This document shows, piece by piece, positions 1 through 8,393 of a DNA stretch of 64,000 nucleotides. Within the stretch, counting starts at the first letter, position 1. The number at the start of each line of letters is the position of its first letter. The DNA is taken from assembly GCA_947167715.1 (NCBI GenBank), contig CAMVJD010000005.1:1-64000 (forward strand), given 5' to 3'. The notes under the pieces were generated by a model that saw nothing but the letters and a program-made list of their open reading frames with translations, had not been told where the DNA came from and did no database searches. Position numbers and translations under genes: made by a program. The DNA is from an uncultured Eubacteriaceae bacterium. Its GTDB lineage: Bacteria; Bacillota; Clostridia; Lachnospirales; CAG-274.

Positions 1-294
1 ATGAGGTCTATAGGTCTATCTTTTGCGGAGCCGACGGGAAAGCGGGATACAAAAGGTTTTTTGAGATACTGCTTGGCAAAAAAGAAAATGCGGCAGTTTT
101 ATTTCACTACACACAGGAAAAGGCTGGAGGCCTATTTCGGCGGCCTTGGGCTGATATATGCGTTTAATGTTGTGCTGGTCGTAGGCAACGGCAACAGAAA
201 TGCGGTAAAAAGTGCCGATGGTATTATGGAAAGGCTTTTAAGAAAGGTGGTAATACCTAACGAACAGGCGCTTAGATGTATGCTAAGATCGTAA
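1..294 (+). other. Unassigned start of window; possible gene 3' end
   Basis: This stretch lies ahead of the nucleosidase gene and I cannot identify it. A frame opening at base 1 runs 97 codons to a stop at 294. A second frame enters from outside the window and stops at 165-167. Neither translation resembles a family I know, and the first half of one and the second half of the other look about equally protein-like. It may be the frameshifted end of a gene that starts before the window. Confidence 0.2.
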
Positions 295-330
295 ATTTGT
301 TATAGAATAATAACTTGGGAGAAAGAAAAT

Positions 331-1158
331 ATGAAAAAGATAAATATTGCCGTAATTACTATGATAATTCTTGTTATAGCCTTTTTATCGGTTGGCTGTA
401 CACAAGAGGGAAACTCCGGTGCCAACAATACCGAGCAGGCAGCCGAGGTACAGACTGCAAAAGAGACGATAGGCATAATAGGAGCCATGGACGAGGAGGT
501 TGCTATATTAAAGCAGGCCGCAAATATTGAAAAAACCGAAAAAATTGCCGATATGGAATTTTGCGTCGGTACATTGGGCGAAAAAAACGTAGTGATCGTA
601 CAGTGCGGAATGGGCAAGGTAAATGCGGGAATATGTGCGCATACGCTTATAAATGACTTTGCCTGCACAAGTATAATAAATACGGGTGTTGCGGGCTCGC
701 TTGACAACAGGCTGAATATTGGCGATATCGTTGTTTCGGAGGATGCCGTTCAGCATGATTTTACGGTTGAGGCTATAGGCTTTAAAAAGGGCGAAATACC
801 ATATACGGGACTGTATGCTTTCCCCGCAGATGAAACTATGCGAGCATCGGCTGTTGAAGCCGTAAAAAAATCTGCGCCCGAAATACAGGTCTATGAGGGA
901 CGTATCTGCTCGGGTGATCAGTTTATCTCAACAAGGGAGCAAAAGGATGCAATAGTATCAAACTTTGGCGGGTTATGCTGTGAAATGGAGGGTGCGGCAG
1001 TTGCACAGGCATGTTACCTTAACAATACTCCGTTTGTTGTAATACGCGCCATTTCGGATAAATCCGATGGCTCGCAGAGCATGGAGTATGAAACCTTTAA
1101 GGCAGAGTCGGCAAAACGCTGTGCAATGGCAGTTCAGTATATGGTGGAGAATATGTAA
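331..1158 (+). CDS. Lipoprotein-type 5'-methylthioadenosine/S-adenosylhomocysteine nucleosidase
   Basis: The product has 275 residues. From about residue 47 (motif IGIIGAMDEEV) it matches the MTA/SAH nucleosidase fold, with the substrate-binding segments GVAGSLD, CEMEGAAVAQ and the catalytic-acid motif AISDKSDG near the C-terminus. These enzymes hydrolyse the adenine-ribose bond of methylthioadenosine and S-adenosylhomocysteine. The unusual part is the first 23 residues: a charged start, a hydrophobic core and a lipobox ending SVGC, followed by a Gly/Asn/Gln-rich linker. The enzyme is therefore predicted to be exported and lipid-anchored, while most homologues are cytosolic. The start at 331 follows a GGAGAAAG ribosome binding site. 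A GH3-like gene follows 63 bp downstream on the same strand. Confidence 0.88.
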   Translation: MKKINIAVITMIILVIAFLSVGCTQEGNSGANNTEQAAEVQTAKETIGIIGAMDEEVAILKQAANIEKTEKIADMEFCVGTLGEKNVVIVQCGMGKVNAGICAHTLINDFACTSIINTGVAGSLDNRLNIGDIVVSEDAVQHDFTVEAIGFKKGEIPYTGLYAFPADETMRASAVEAVKKSAPEIQVYEGRICSGDQFISTREQKDAIVSNFGGLCCEMEGAAVAQACYLNNTPFVVIRAISDKSDGSQSMEYETFKAESAKRCAMAVQYMVENM

Positions 1159-1221
1159 AATAAAGCGGGATATATTGACCGTGAAATATTGAGAGACTGT
1201 TTGCTGTTGAAAGGAAAAAGA

Positions 1222-2937
1222 ATGGACGAAAAAATAAAAGCAATAAATAAAAAAATATGGGACGGAATGATGCAGGCTGCTTATGATAAACTTCGCTTAT
1301 TCGATACTGCATCTGTAAATGCCGAAAATACCCAAAAAGAGTTTTTAAAAAACTTGCTTAAGGATAACGAAAATACCGAATACGGAAAAAAGTACGGCTT
1401 TTCCGATATTCATAATGCAGATGAATACAGAAAAAAAGTGCCGCTTACTGTTTACGATGATTATGAGGAATATATCAAGCGTATGGTATCGGGCGGCGAA
1501 AACGGACTTATAACGGCCTATCCCGTAGTGTATTATGCAAGTACATCGGGTACATCGGGCGAGCCTAAAAAAATACCCGTAACGGATAGGGGAATGAATA
1601 CCTTTCAGGGCTTTACGGGTAATGTAATGCGTTCTGTTATTGATGAATTTTATAAAAACACAAAAAACACCGTTATGCCCTACGGGTTTATGATGGTGCC
1701 GATGAGCGCCGCAAAAAAGCCGCTTGAAAACGGAGTGAACTTTGGCGCCATATCTGCGGCGTGTGTCAGGGAGGAAAGCATACAAAAACTGCCGTATGTT
1801 TTGACCACGCCTGCTGCCGTTTTAAAATGCACCGACAGAGCCAACCATAAATATCTGCACACAAGGTTTGGTATAGCAAACCGAGAGGTCACGATCTTTT
1901 CGGCACCGTATATACCCGCCCTGCTTGATATGATGACATACATAAAAGATGAATGGGAAATGCTTGTTTCCGACATACGAAAAGGAACAATAGACAGCGC
2001 TGCGGCTATGCCCGAAGAACTGCGTGCAGAGCTTGAAGCGCAGATCAAGCCCGACCCCGAACGTGCCGACGAGCTTGAGCGTGAATTTAAAAAGGGCTTT
2101 GACCAAACGATAATGAAGCGCATATGGCCCAATTTATCCGCTATATGTGCAATATGGGCAGGAAATTTCAGCTCCTATGTAAATAAGCTTAGGGAGTATT
2201 CGGGGCGCACCGTTCCGTATTATACAATGTCTTATGCCTCATCCGAGGGTGTTTTCGGCTTTGCAAGGCATCCCTTTGATACATCCTACTGTATGGTTCC
2301 GCAAAGCTGTTTTTATGAATTTATACCCGTTGACGGAAAAAATGCCGAGGATGTACAGGATACCCTGTTAATGGAAGAATTGCAGGAGGGCAAGGAGTAC
2401 GAGCTTGTCATTACAAATCAATCGGGTCTTTACCGCTACCGTATGGGCGATGTTGTAAGGGTAACGGGATTTTACAATGAGACCCCGATGATAGAATTCA
2501 GGTACAGAAAAAAGAATATCGTATCCGTGGCGGGCGAAAAATTTACCGAAGCCCATCTTCTCTCGGCTGTGCGGGAGTTTGAAAGACGGAGCGGTGTTTC
2601 AATAATTGATTTTTGTATGTATCCCGATACAAGCACAGCCCCGGGAAGATACGTTGTATTGCTTGAACCCGACGGAGTGATAGCCGAAAGCAAAAAAGAA
2701 GAATACACCAAAATAATTGCCGAGGAGCTTGTAAGGGCAAGCTCGTCTTATGCGCATTATGTGGAGATCGGCAATATGGGCAAGCCCGTATTGAAATTTT
2801 TACAGCCGCAGACGTTCAGATTACACCGCGAGCTTAAAATGTATAAGGCGGGAATATCCGAAAATCAGCTGAAGCCCGTTCGTGTGCTTGATACGCCCGA
2901 ATTGGTGAGGTTTTTTACGGCACTTGAAGAAAAATAA
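1222..2937 (+). CDS. GH3-family acyl-acid-adenylating enzyme
   Basis: This 571-residue protein belongs to the GH3 branch of the ANL adenylating superfamily. The nucleotide-binding motif is STSGTSGEPKKIP (about residues 107-119). The central region has SYASSEG, and the conserved YRYRMGDVVRVTGF and EKFTEAHL segments lie before the C-terminal lobe. Plant GH3 proteins join hormones to amino acids; bacterial members are abundant but their substrates are mostly unknown, so none is proposed. ATG 1222 is preferred over the in-frame codon at 1189 because AAGGAAAAAG lies just upstream. It may share a transcript with the nucleosidase upstream and the lipoprotein remnant downstream. Confidence 0.82.
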   Translation: MDEKIKAINKKIWDGMMQAAYDKLRLFDTASVNAENTQKEFLKNLLKDNENTEYGKKYGFSDIHNADEYRKKVPLTVYDDYEEYIKRMVSGGENGLITAYPVVYYASTSGTSGEPKKIPVTDRGMNTFQGFTGNVMRSVIDEFYKNTKNTVMPYGFMMVPMSAAKKPLENGVNFGAISAACVREESIQKLPYVLTTPAAVLKCTDRANHKYLHTRFGIANREVTIFSAPYIPALLDMMTYIKDEWEMLVSDIRKGTIDSAAAMPEELRAELEAQIKPDPERADELEREFKKGFDQTIMKRIWPNLSAICAIWAGNFSSYVNKLREYSGRTVPYYTMSYASSEGVFGFARHPFDTSYCMVPQSCFYEFIPVDGKNAEDVQDTLLMEELQEGKEYELVITNQSGLYRYRMGDVVRVTGFYNETPMIEFRYRKKNIVSVAGEKFTEAHLLSAVREFERRSGVSIIDFCMYPDTSTAPGRYVVLLEPDGVIAESKKEEYTKIIAEELVRASSSYAHYVEIGNMGKPVLKFLQPQTFRLHRELKMYKAGISENQLKPVRVLDTPELVRFFTALEEK

Positions 2938-2973
2938 TGCATTTTTATGGGTGCGGATTTTACCATAAAAACG

Positions 2974-4067
2974 ATGAAAGGTAAGTGTGAATGTAAAAAA
3001 ATAATTTCATTATTGCTTTGCCTTGCTCTTGTTTCGGGCTGTGCGAATACAAACAATAAAAATGAAGCAACAAATGATACGATAAAAATTGCGGTTTTTG
3101 AAAACAGCGGTTTACAGCAGGAGTGTTTCAGAAAAGGCATAGAACGGGCGTACAACGATGTTAAGGAAGAATACAAAAACAGCGGATATACGATAGAGTG
3201 TGATTTTTACGGCAGCGGAGCGACATACGAAAATGTCTCCGACATCACGGCCGAGCTTGTAAAAGATCCCACGCTTACTGCGATCATAGGTTCCGAAGCG
3301 GTCGTGGTATGTGAAAATCAAGCTGTTGCGGCACAGAAAAACGAAAAGATATTGGTCGTTCCCGGTTGGATCGACGATAGAATTATGACTGCCGAAAATG
3401 ACATGATATTTTCTGTTACAAACAGTAATGACGATATGGCAGCGGCCATAAAAAGAGTGGCTGACGAACTGCCTGAAAAAAATTGGGCGGTATGTGCATC
3501 AGAGGATATTATTTGCACAAGTGAAGCACAGTATTTCAGAAAAAAAGATGTAAAAAATGTTCTTGACTACTGTGATATAGATGATCTTGGTATTTATTAT
3601 GACAGTGTAAAGGAACGATGGGAGAGTCTTGGTATAGATGGGATCGTGCTTTTGCCCTTTGATGATGAGGGTTATGAATATCTGTGTAAATTAAATGAGG
3701 ATATGCCCGATCTGTATGTTGTGGCCGATTATAGTATGGAGGTCCCGATGGACTGCGAAGGATATGAGGGCGTACTAAAAAACTTTTATGTTACATCGGG
3801 CTTTTATATTGACAAAGAAGATAAGGATATTACTGAAAAAACGATTTTGCGGCCAAATGGGAAACCCACGGTTACAATACATTCAGAGTGTTGGCTGATA
3901 CCGCCGTTAAAAGCAAAACAACGGATCCGAAGCGAATTGCAGCTATACTTCATACGGATGGCTACAAGGGTATCGGCGAAACTTTTGAATTTGAAAAAAA
4001 ACGGGTTGCCTATAACGAAAAAATACAGTTTTACCAAAATGGACACAATGGAAGAATGCTTAATTGA
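2974..4067 (+). pseudogene. Periplasmic-binding-type lipoprotein, frameshifted
   Basis: A lipoprotein signal (lipobox LVSGC) opens a type 1 periplasmic-binding fold resembling ABC substrate-binding proteins of the branched-chain amino acid group. The segments AIIGSEAVV and GIDGIVLLPF lie where this fold usually has them. Near 3836-3849, at a run of six A bases, the sensible translation moves to another frame. The shifted frame carries a good binding-protein C-terminus (GYNTFRVLADTAV, GYKGIGETFEFE) and stops at 4065-4067, while the original frame runs on as unrelated sequence to 4089. This is either a true pseudogene or a one-base error at the homopolymer. The start is uncertain: ATG 2974 gives a compact signal peptide, and ATG 2947 is also open. 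Confidence 0.6.
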
Positions 4068-4091
4068 TCCAAATCGGGAAGGAACATAAAA

Positions 4092-4491
4092 ATGAAGGAT
4101 TTATTTATCCGTTCTCCTGCCGATGGTTATGTTATTTCTATTTTGCAAAAAGGCCGTGTCGTAAAAGAAGGGGATGTTTTTGCATTGATCGCTGCCGACA
4201 GCACAGAATTTGGCAGAGAGCGCGTTCTTTGCTTTTTGCCTACGGAAAGCAAAAACGGTATAAAATCAGGCTGTGAGGTGCAGATAGTGCTTGAATATGC
4301 TTGAAGATGACAAGACATATTTGCCTATTATAATAAATTTTGATGAAAATCCCAATTACAAAAGCGGTTTATCATGGTCGATCGCCTCAAGTGCCGGCAT
4401 TGAACCTAAGGTGGGTACAAAATGCAAATGCTCCGTTATTATCGGAGAAAAAAGACCCTATGATTGGCTGCTCGGAGGTGACATAAGTTGA
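4092..4491 (+). pseudogene. Remnant of HlyD-type NHLM bacteriocin secretion protein
   Basis: Two pieces of one protein lie in different frames. The first (4092-4304) holds a lipoyl-like motif, IRSPADGYVISI, and a following VPAE-like strand region typical of membrane-fusion adaptors. The second (about 4302-4491) matches the end of NHLM-type adaptors: a GLSWS motif, a T-x-C segment and a C-terminal EKRPYDWLLGG block. The adaptor normally spans the envelope beside a peptidase-containing ABC exporter. The N-terminal half and an internal part are missing, so it cannot work. Its stop overlaps the TTG start of the C39 remnant, the usual operon arrangement. Confidence 0.6.
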
Positions 4492-4640
4492 CAATAAAGA
4501 ACGTGCCTATTGTGCTGCAAATGGAAAATGCGGAATGCGGCGCGGCATCTTTGGCAATGATAATGCGTTATTACGGTCACTATGGCGTTCCGCTTGAGCA
4601 GCTGCGTCTTGATTGCCTTGTTTCAAGAAATGGCGTTGAC
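4488..4640 (+). pseudogene. Truncated C39 peptidase domain of a bacteriocin ABC exporter
   Basis: About 50 residues are recognisable, starting at a TTG with a strong GGAGGT ribosome binding site. They match the N-terminal C39 peptidase of peptide exporters: the motif [20 protein letters not shown] includes the catalytic cysteine, followed by [13 protein letters not shown] and LVSRNG. In intact exporters this domain cuts leader peptides after a double glycine. Here everything after about base 4635 (catalytic His, membrane domain, ATPase) is replaced by unrelated sequence in another frame, so a deletion has joined the exporter to a downstream gene. The VPLEQLR form and the adjacent adaptor favour the NHLM exporter group. 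Confidence 0.75.
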
Positions 4641-5160
4641 CGGCAAGATGGGTCAAACAAGCGACGGCTACACCATAGGCGATATGTACTGTGATGAGAT
4701 ACAGCAGGGCTCGGATGCGGCACAGACCTTCCGCATAGGCTATGAGCCTAACGGTATACTTTACCTTACCTGGAATCAGATAGACAGCAAAATAGAAGTT
4801 AATGAAAAAGATGAGGAAGTTCCTATAACAAAACGCAGTATTTATATGCGTACTTTTGACCCGCATTACAAGTCGGAAACCTATACCGATGAAGAAACGG
4901 GCGAAACAAAGTATATTTATACGGGTATGTGGGGTGCGGCAACGGTGTTTGATGTGCCTTCGGACAACAATATGATGTACAGCGAGCAGACCTTCCTTGC
5001 ACCCGATAAAGATACCGCAATGTGTGCGTTCAGACGTTTTAACTGGGTAGAAACGGAGAACGGCGTAAAAGAAGATAAAAATGCCTACCTTGTGATACAC
5101 AGATACCATATTGTAAGTGCACTTGAATTTACGGATGTTTACAGCGATGTTGAAAGATGA
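4638..5160 (+). pseudogene. C-terminal fragment of a surface-type protein
   Basis: About 174 codons remain, reading from [19 protein letters not shown] to VYSDVER and a stop at 5158-5160. No family is recognised. The composition is rich in Tyr, Asp, Glu and Thr with alternating beta-strand patterns, and resembles the beta-rich middle of the large SLH protein at 18082-26031, although I cannot align them by eye. The 5' side is fused to the C39 remnant. A small ORF with its own ribosome binding site follows 48 bp later. This layout recalls the SLH protein and its downstream peptide gene. Confidence 0.45.
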
Positions 5161-5208
5161 TTTTTTGAAAAATTATAAACACCGTACAAATATTAAGGAG
5201 TGATAAAA

Positions 5209-5322
5209 ATGAGTGATAAAATCAATAAGAATGATAAACCGATTTGCGAAGAAGTCAGCGATCGGGATTTAGATCTTTTCATCCGCAGTTGCACTTATTT
5301 AGTGCGACTGCGGGCTTTTTGA
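5209..5322 (+). CDS. Small leader-like ORF, probably truncated peptide precursor
   Basis: The ORF has 37 codons with a good ribosome binding site (AAGGAGTGATAAAA). The first 24 residues (MSDKINKNDKPICEEVSDRD onward) are charged and end in a pattern like the leader helix of double-glycine or NHLM precursors. No GG or plausible core peptide follows. Instead the reading frame runs into a Rho-independent terminator hairpin. It is best read as a leader whose core was deleted, but that is inference from composition and position beside exporter fragments. Confidence 0.35.
   Translation: MSDKINKNDKPICEEVSDRDLDLFIRSCTYLVRLRAF
5283..5320 (+). terminator. Rho-independent terminator
   Basis: The arms CCGCAGTTGCAC and GTGCGACTGCGG pair (one mismatch), with a 7-base loop, and a T run follows. 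It lies inside the end of the small leader-like ORF and closes the decayed peptide locus. Confidence 0.75.
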
Positions 5323-5358
5323 ATATGCAGACTATAAGAATAAATGGGGATAAGAAAA

Positions 5359-7305
5359 ATGAAGAAGAAAATTATGGCAATTTTACTGTGTGCGGCTCTT
5401 TTATTGCAGGGAAGCAGCGTATATGCCGCGGTAAAAACGGACATAAGCGTTTCGTCCGCTATAGGCAGCGCAAATATCACAGCACTTACGCAAAACGACC
5501 AATACAAGACCTATGACACCTTTTATGCGCTTGACGATACCTCGGTAAACCGTATGACAAGCGAGCATTTTCAGATAATCTGGGGCAACGGCGAGCAGTC
5601 GGACAAAATGACCTACGATCATGTCAAGGGCAACCTTATAAACCTTGAAAATATACGCAGCTTTTATGTTGACGAACTGGGTATGAAGGATATAGGCATA
5701 TCTCAAAATCCGGAAATAACCGAGAAACGCAAGACCAACATTTATGTTTCTGATACGGGGCTTGCAAAATTCGAGGACGATTGGGCGTATATGGCAGTAG
5801 ACGGCGACAGCTTTGCCTATCTTTTTGTCGCACCCGATGCTATGCGTGTAGATGAGCCAAGCTGGGTACTCCCGCATGAATTGGCTCACGCTTTTACATA
5901 TCATCAGGGCGGCACTATCCCGTATGCGTGGTATGAATCTACCGCCAACTGGTTTCGCGACCAATATCTCGGCAGCGAATATTATGCCTACGGCGGCAGG
6001 ACTTACGGCCCGACATCCGACTTTTTTACGCCGTATGTGCGCTACTCGGACAGGTATGTGCCGCACATGCTGCAATGGTATGACACATGGCCGATATTTA
6101 CATATATAAGCGAAAATCCCGACAATATCGAGGGGCTGGGGATGCCGCTTATGCACAAGATACTTGAATACAATGCTCCGTCAAACGCCTCCATGTTTGA
6201 TACGATAGAAACTCTTTCGGGTGTCCCGAAAAAGGAATTTCTGGCAGGCTTTACACGCAGAATGGCAACATACGATTTTTCAAGACAGCAATATTATCTT
6301 CAAAGTCTTGAAACAGTCACAAACGACCTTAAATACTACGATAATGTCGATTTAAAAAGCGAAATGTATACCACACTTAATGCTGCCGACAGCGAGGGCT
6401 ATTGTGCCGTGCCCGAAAACAAGGCACCAATGGCAGCGGGCTTTAATGTGGTACCGCTTGATGTTGACCTCTCAAAAGCAAAGCTGACTGCGGATATAGT
6501 GAATACAAGCACCGAACAGGGGGCAGACCTCCGCGCAAGCCTTGTGACCGCAACGGCAAGCAATGTTACAAGATATTCAAATATCGTAAAGGGCAGCGGC
6601 ACGGCGGAGATAACAATGAACGGCGACGAAACAAAGGCGTTTCTTGTGGTCTGCGCCACACCCGACACCATTAAAAATTACGAGGTGGATTGGAACAGCT
6701 CTGCCGGGGACACGGATACACGCTATACCTATAAGGCAAAAATAAGCACCTCCGATGAAAGCAATACGCATCTTCTTTCCGCAGATGCGGGCATGTGGAG
6801 CGCAGGCGATATTTTAGGCTCTCCCGGTTACTTTACAGTGACCGACAACGCAACAAGTAAAGAGGGTCAGATAAAAATAAATTCGGGTAATATAGAATTT
6901 TACGTTAATGACGGTGCTGAAATAACAATAGGCTATAAATGCGGCTCCACATCGGGCAGCAAAAGTGCGGCGGTAGTCCTGAACGGCAAAACCTCTTTGT
7001 ATGTAAACGCAGGCGATCCCGAGCAGACTTTTACGGTAGGCGGACTTTCGGAGGGTACATATAATATCACCGCAAAGCAAAACGGCGGCAGCTCTGCGCA
7101 GATAACCTATATAAATGTCTATTATCCCATAAACGGCGATGTAAACAAGGACGGCTATGTGGATAAAGCAGATGCCAAAATGCTGCTTGACCACATCACG
7201 GGCATAAGCACGATAACAGACGGCACAGCGCTTTATAATGCCGACTGCGACGGCATTGAGGGCATTGATCTAAAAGATGCGATATATATTTTAAAGACAG
7301 AGTAA
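5359..7305 (+). CDS. Secreted DUF6055-type metalloprotease with dockerin
   Basis: This 648-residue secreted protein has a signal peptide ending near SSVYA (residue about 24). The catalytic region resembles DUF6055 proteins and carries the zinc motif HELAH (within VLPHELAHAFTYH, about residue 178), followed by YESTANWFRDQ, which may supply the third ligand. A beta-sandwich region with carbohydrate-binding-module character covers about residues 470-590. The last 60 residues form a type I dockerin with two calcium F-hand repeats, GDVNKDGYVDKADAKMLLD and NADCDGIEGIDLKDAIYIL. Dockerins plug enzymes into cohesin scaffolds, so this enzyme may join a cellulosome-like complex. No cohesin protein is in the window. 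ATG 5359 follows a GGGATAAG site and gives a clean signal peptide. Confidence 0.75.
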   Translation: MKKKIMAILLCAALLLQGSSVYAAVKTDISVSSAIGSANITALTQNDQYKTYDTFYALDDTSVNRMTSEHFQIIWGNGEQSDKMTYDHVKGNLINLENIRSFYVDELGMKDIGISQNPEITEKRKTNIYVSDTGLAKFEDDWAYMAVDGDSFAYLFVAPDAMRVDEPSWVLPHELAHAFTYHQGGTIPYAWYESTANWFRDQYLGSEYYAYGGRTYGPTSDFFTPYVRYSDRYVPHMLQWYDTWPIFTYISENPDNIEGLGMPLMHKILEYNAPSNASMFDTIETLSGVPKKEFLAGFTRRMATYDFSRQQYYLQSLETVTNDLKYYDNVDLKSEMYTTLNAADSEGYCAVPENKAPMAAGFNVVPLDVDLSKAKLTADIVNTSTEQGADLRASLVTATASNVTRYSNIVKGSGTAEITMNGDETKAFLVVCATPDTIKNYEVDWNSSAGDTDTRYTYKAKISTSDESNTHLLSADAGMWSAGDILGSPGYFTVTDNATSKEGQIKINSGNIEFYVNDGAEITIGYKCGSTSGSKSAAVVLNGKTSLYVNAGDPEQTFTVGGLSEGTYNITAKQNGGSSAQITYINVYYPINGDVNKDGYVDKADAKMLLDHITGISTITDGTALYNADCDGIEGIDLKDAIYILKTE

Positions 7306-7408
7306 TTGTGTTATACTATGTATGCGGTATGCTATGTAATGAAGCAGTGGTGTGGATTTGGGCAGGCTTAAAGAAACAAATTTATGAATTACAGGAAAGA
7401 GGGATAAT

Positions 7409-8222
7409 ATGGCTGAATACGGATTAAAGGACAGAGTAGCGCTGATAACGGGTACAAATAACCCGCAGGGTATCGGAGCGGCGACAGCGCTTGCTTTTGC
7501 ACGCGAGGGAGCAAAGGTGGTTTTGGTATACAAAAAAAATTATCAGACCCTTTGACGAGAATAAGACGGATAGAAACGGCGTGGACAGGTATTATGCCGC
7601 CAATGCGGGAAATGCAGAGGCAGTTGAAAGACGCCTTAAGGAGCTGAATGCCGACTATATTGTTTTGGAGAGCGATATTTCAAACGAGGATGCTGTAAAG
7701 GAGATCTATCGTACAGCCATAAAACAATACGGAAAAATCGATATTTTGGTAAATAATGCGGCAACAGACGATGAAAACGGCTTTGACACGATTGAAAAAA
7801 TCACAAAGGAAGTTATTGATGATACCTTTGCGGTCAATGTTCGGGGGAGTATTCTTATGACAAGAGAATTTATCGATCACCGCGGAGATTACGGAAGAAT
7901 TATCAATATATCCACGGATGCCGCCCAGATCTTTGCGGGACAAATCACCTATGGGGCAAGCAAGGCGACCTTGGAAGCTCTTACCCGAAGCATTGCTCTT
8001 GAAGTGGCAAAATACGGTATAACCGTGAACTGCGTTGCACCGGGTCCGACCCAAACCGGCTGGATAGATGCGGAATTTGAGAAGGTTGTCGTTCCGCTTA
8101 TACCAATGGGGGAATTGATACGGCCCGAGAATATTGCCGACACCATTTTGTTTTTGGCAAGCGAGCGGGCGCGAATGCTCACCGGACAAGTGATAAAAGT
8201 GTCCGGCGGGCACGCCATTTAA
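7409..8222 (+). pseudogene. Short-chain dehydrogenase/reductase, frameshifted
   Basis: An SDR-family oxidoreductase with a Rossmann fold. The first 50 codons from ATG 7409 carry the cofactor motif TGTNNPQGIG and FAREGAKVVLVY, then end at a TGA just after a poly-A run near 7530. The rest continues in another frame from about 7530: LVNNAATDD (NNAG-type motif), the Ser-Tyr-Lys active site as INISTDA and YGASKA, and the C-terminal FLASERARMLTGQ. Restoring one base at the A run would rebuild a normal SDR of about 270 residues. It is either recently inactivated or a homopolymer sequencing error. It ends at a bidirectional terminator. Confidence 0.75.
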
Positions 8223-8278
8223 TTAAGAAAGCGGCAGCAAATGTTAATAATGCAGTACCGTATGACCTGCTGTTATAA

Positions 8279-8316
8279 GCGGCAGAGCGTTATTTATAAG
8301 ATAAACGCTCTGCCGC
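8279..8316. terminator. Bidirectional terminator
   Basis: GCGGCAGAGCGT pairs with ACGCTCTGCCGC around an A/T-rich centre. It lies between the SDR (plus) and the NSS transporter (minus), the right place to end both. Confidence 0.75.
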
Positions 8317-8393
8317 ATTTCTTTATCACATAGTCGAAATCAACGTACTGCAATACACTTTTTGAATTGGATATTATAATAAAATTCTGCTGT

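Noticed and set aside
4582-4637. ATG at 4582 as start of an intact 192-aa protein
   Set aside because: The first part is the C39 gene read in another frame; only sequence after about 4638 has independent coding character.
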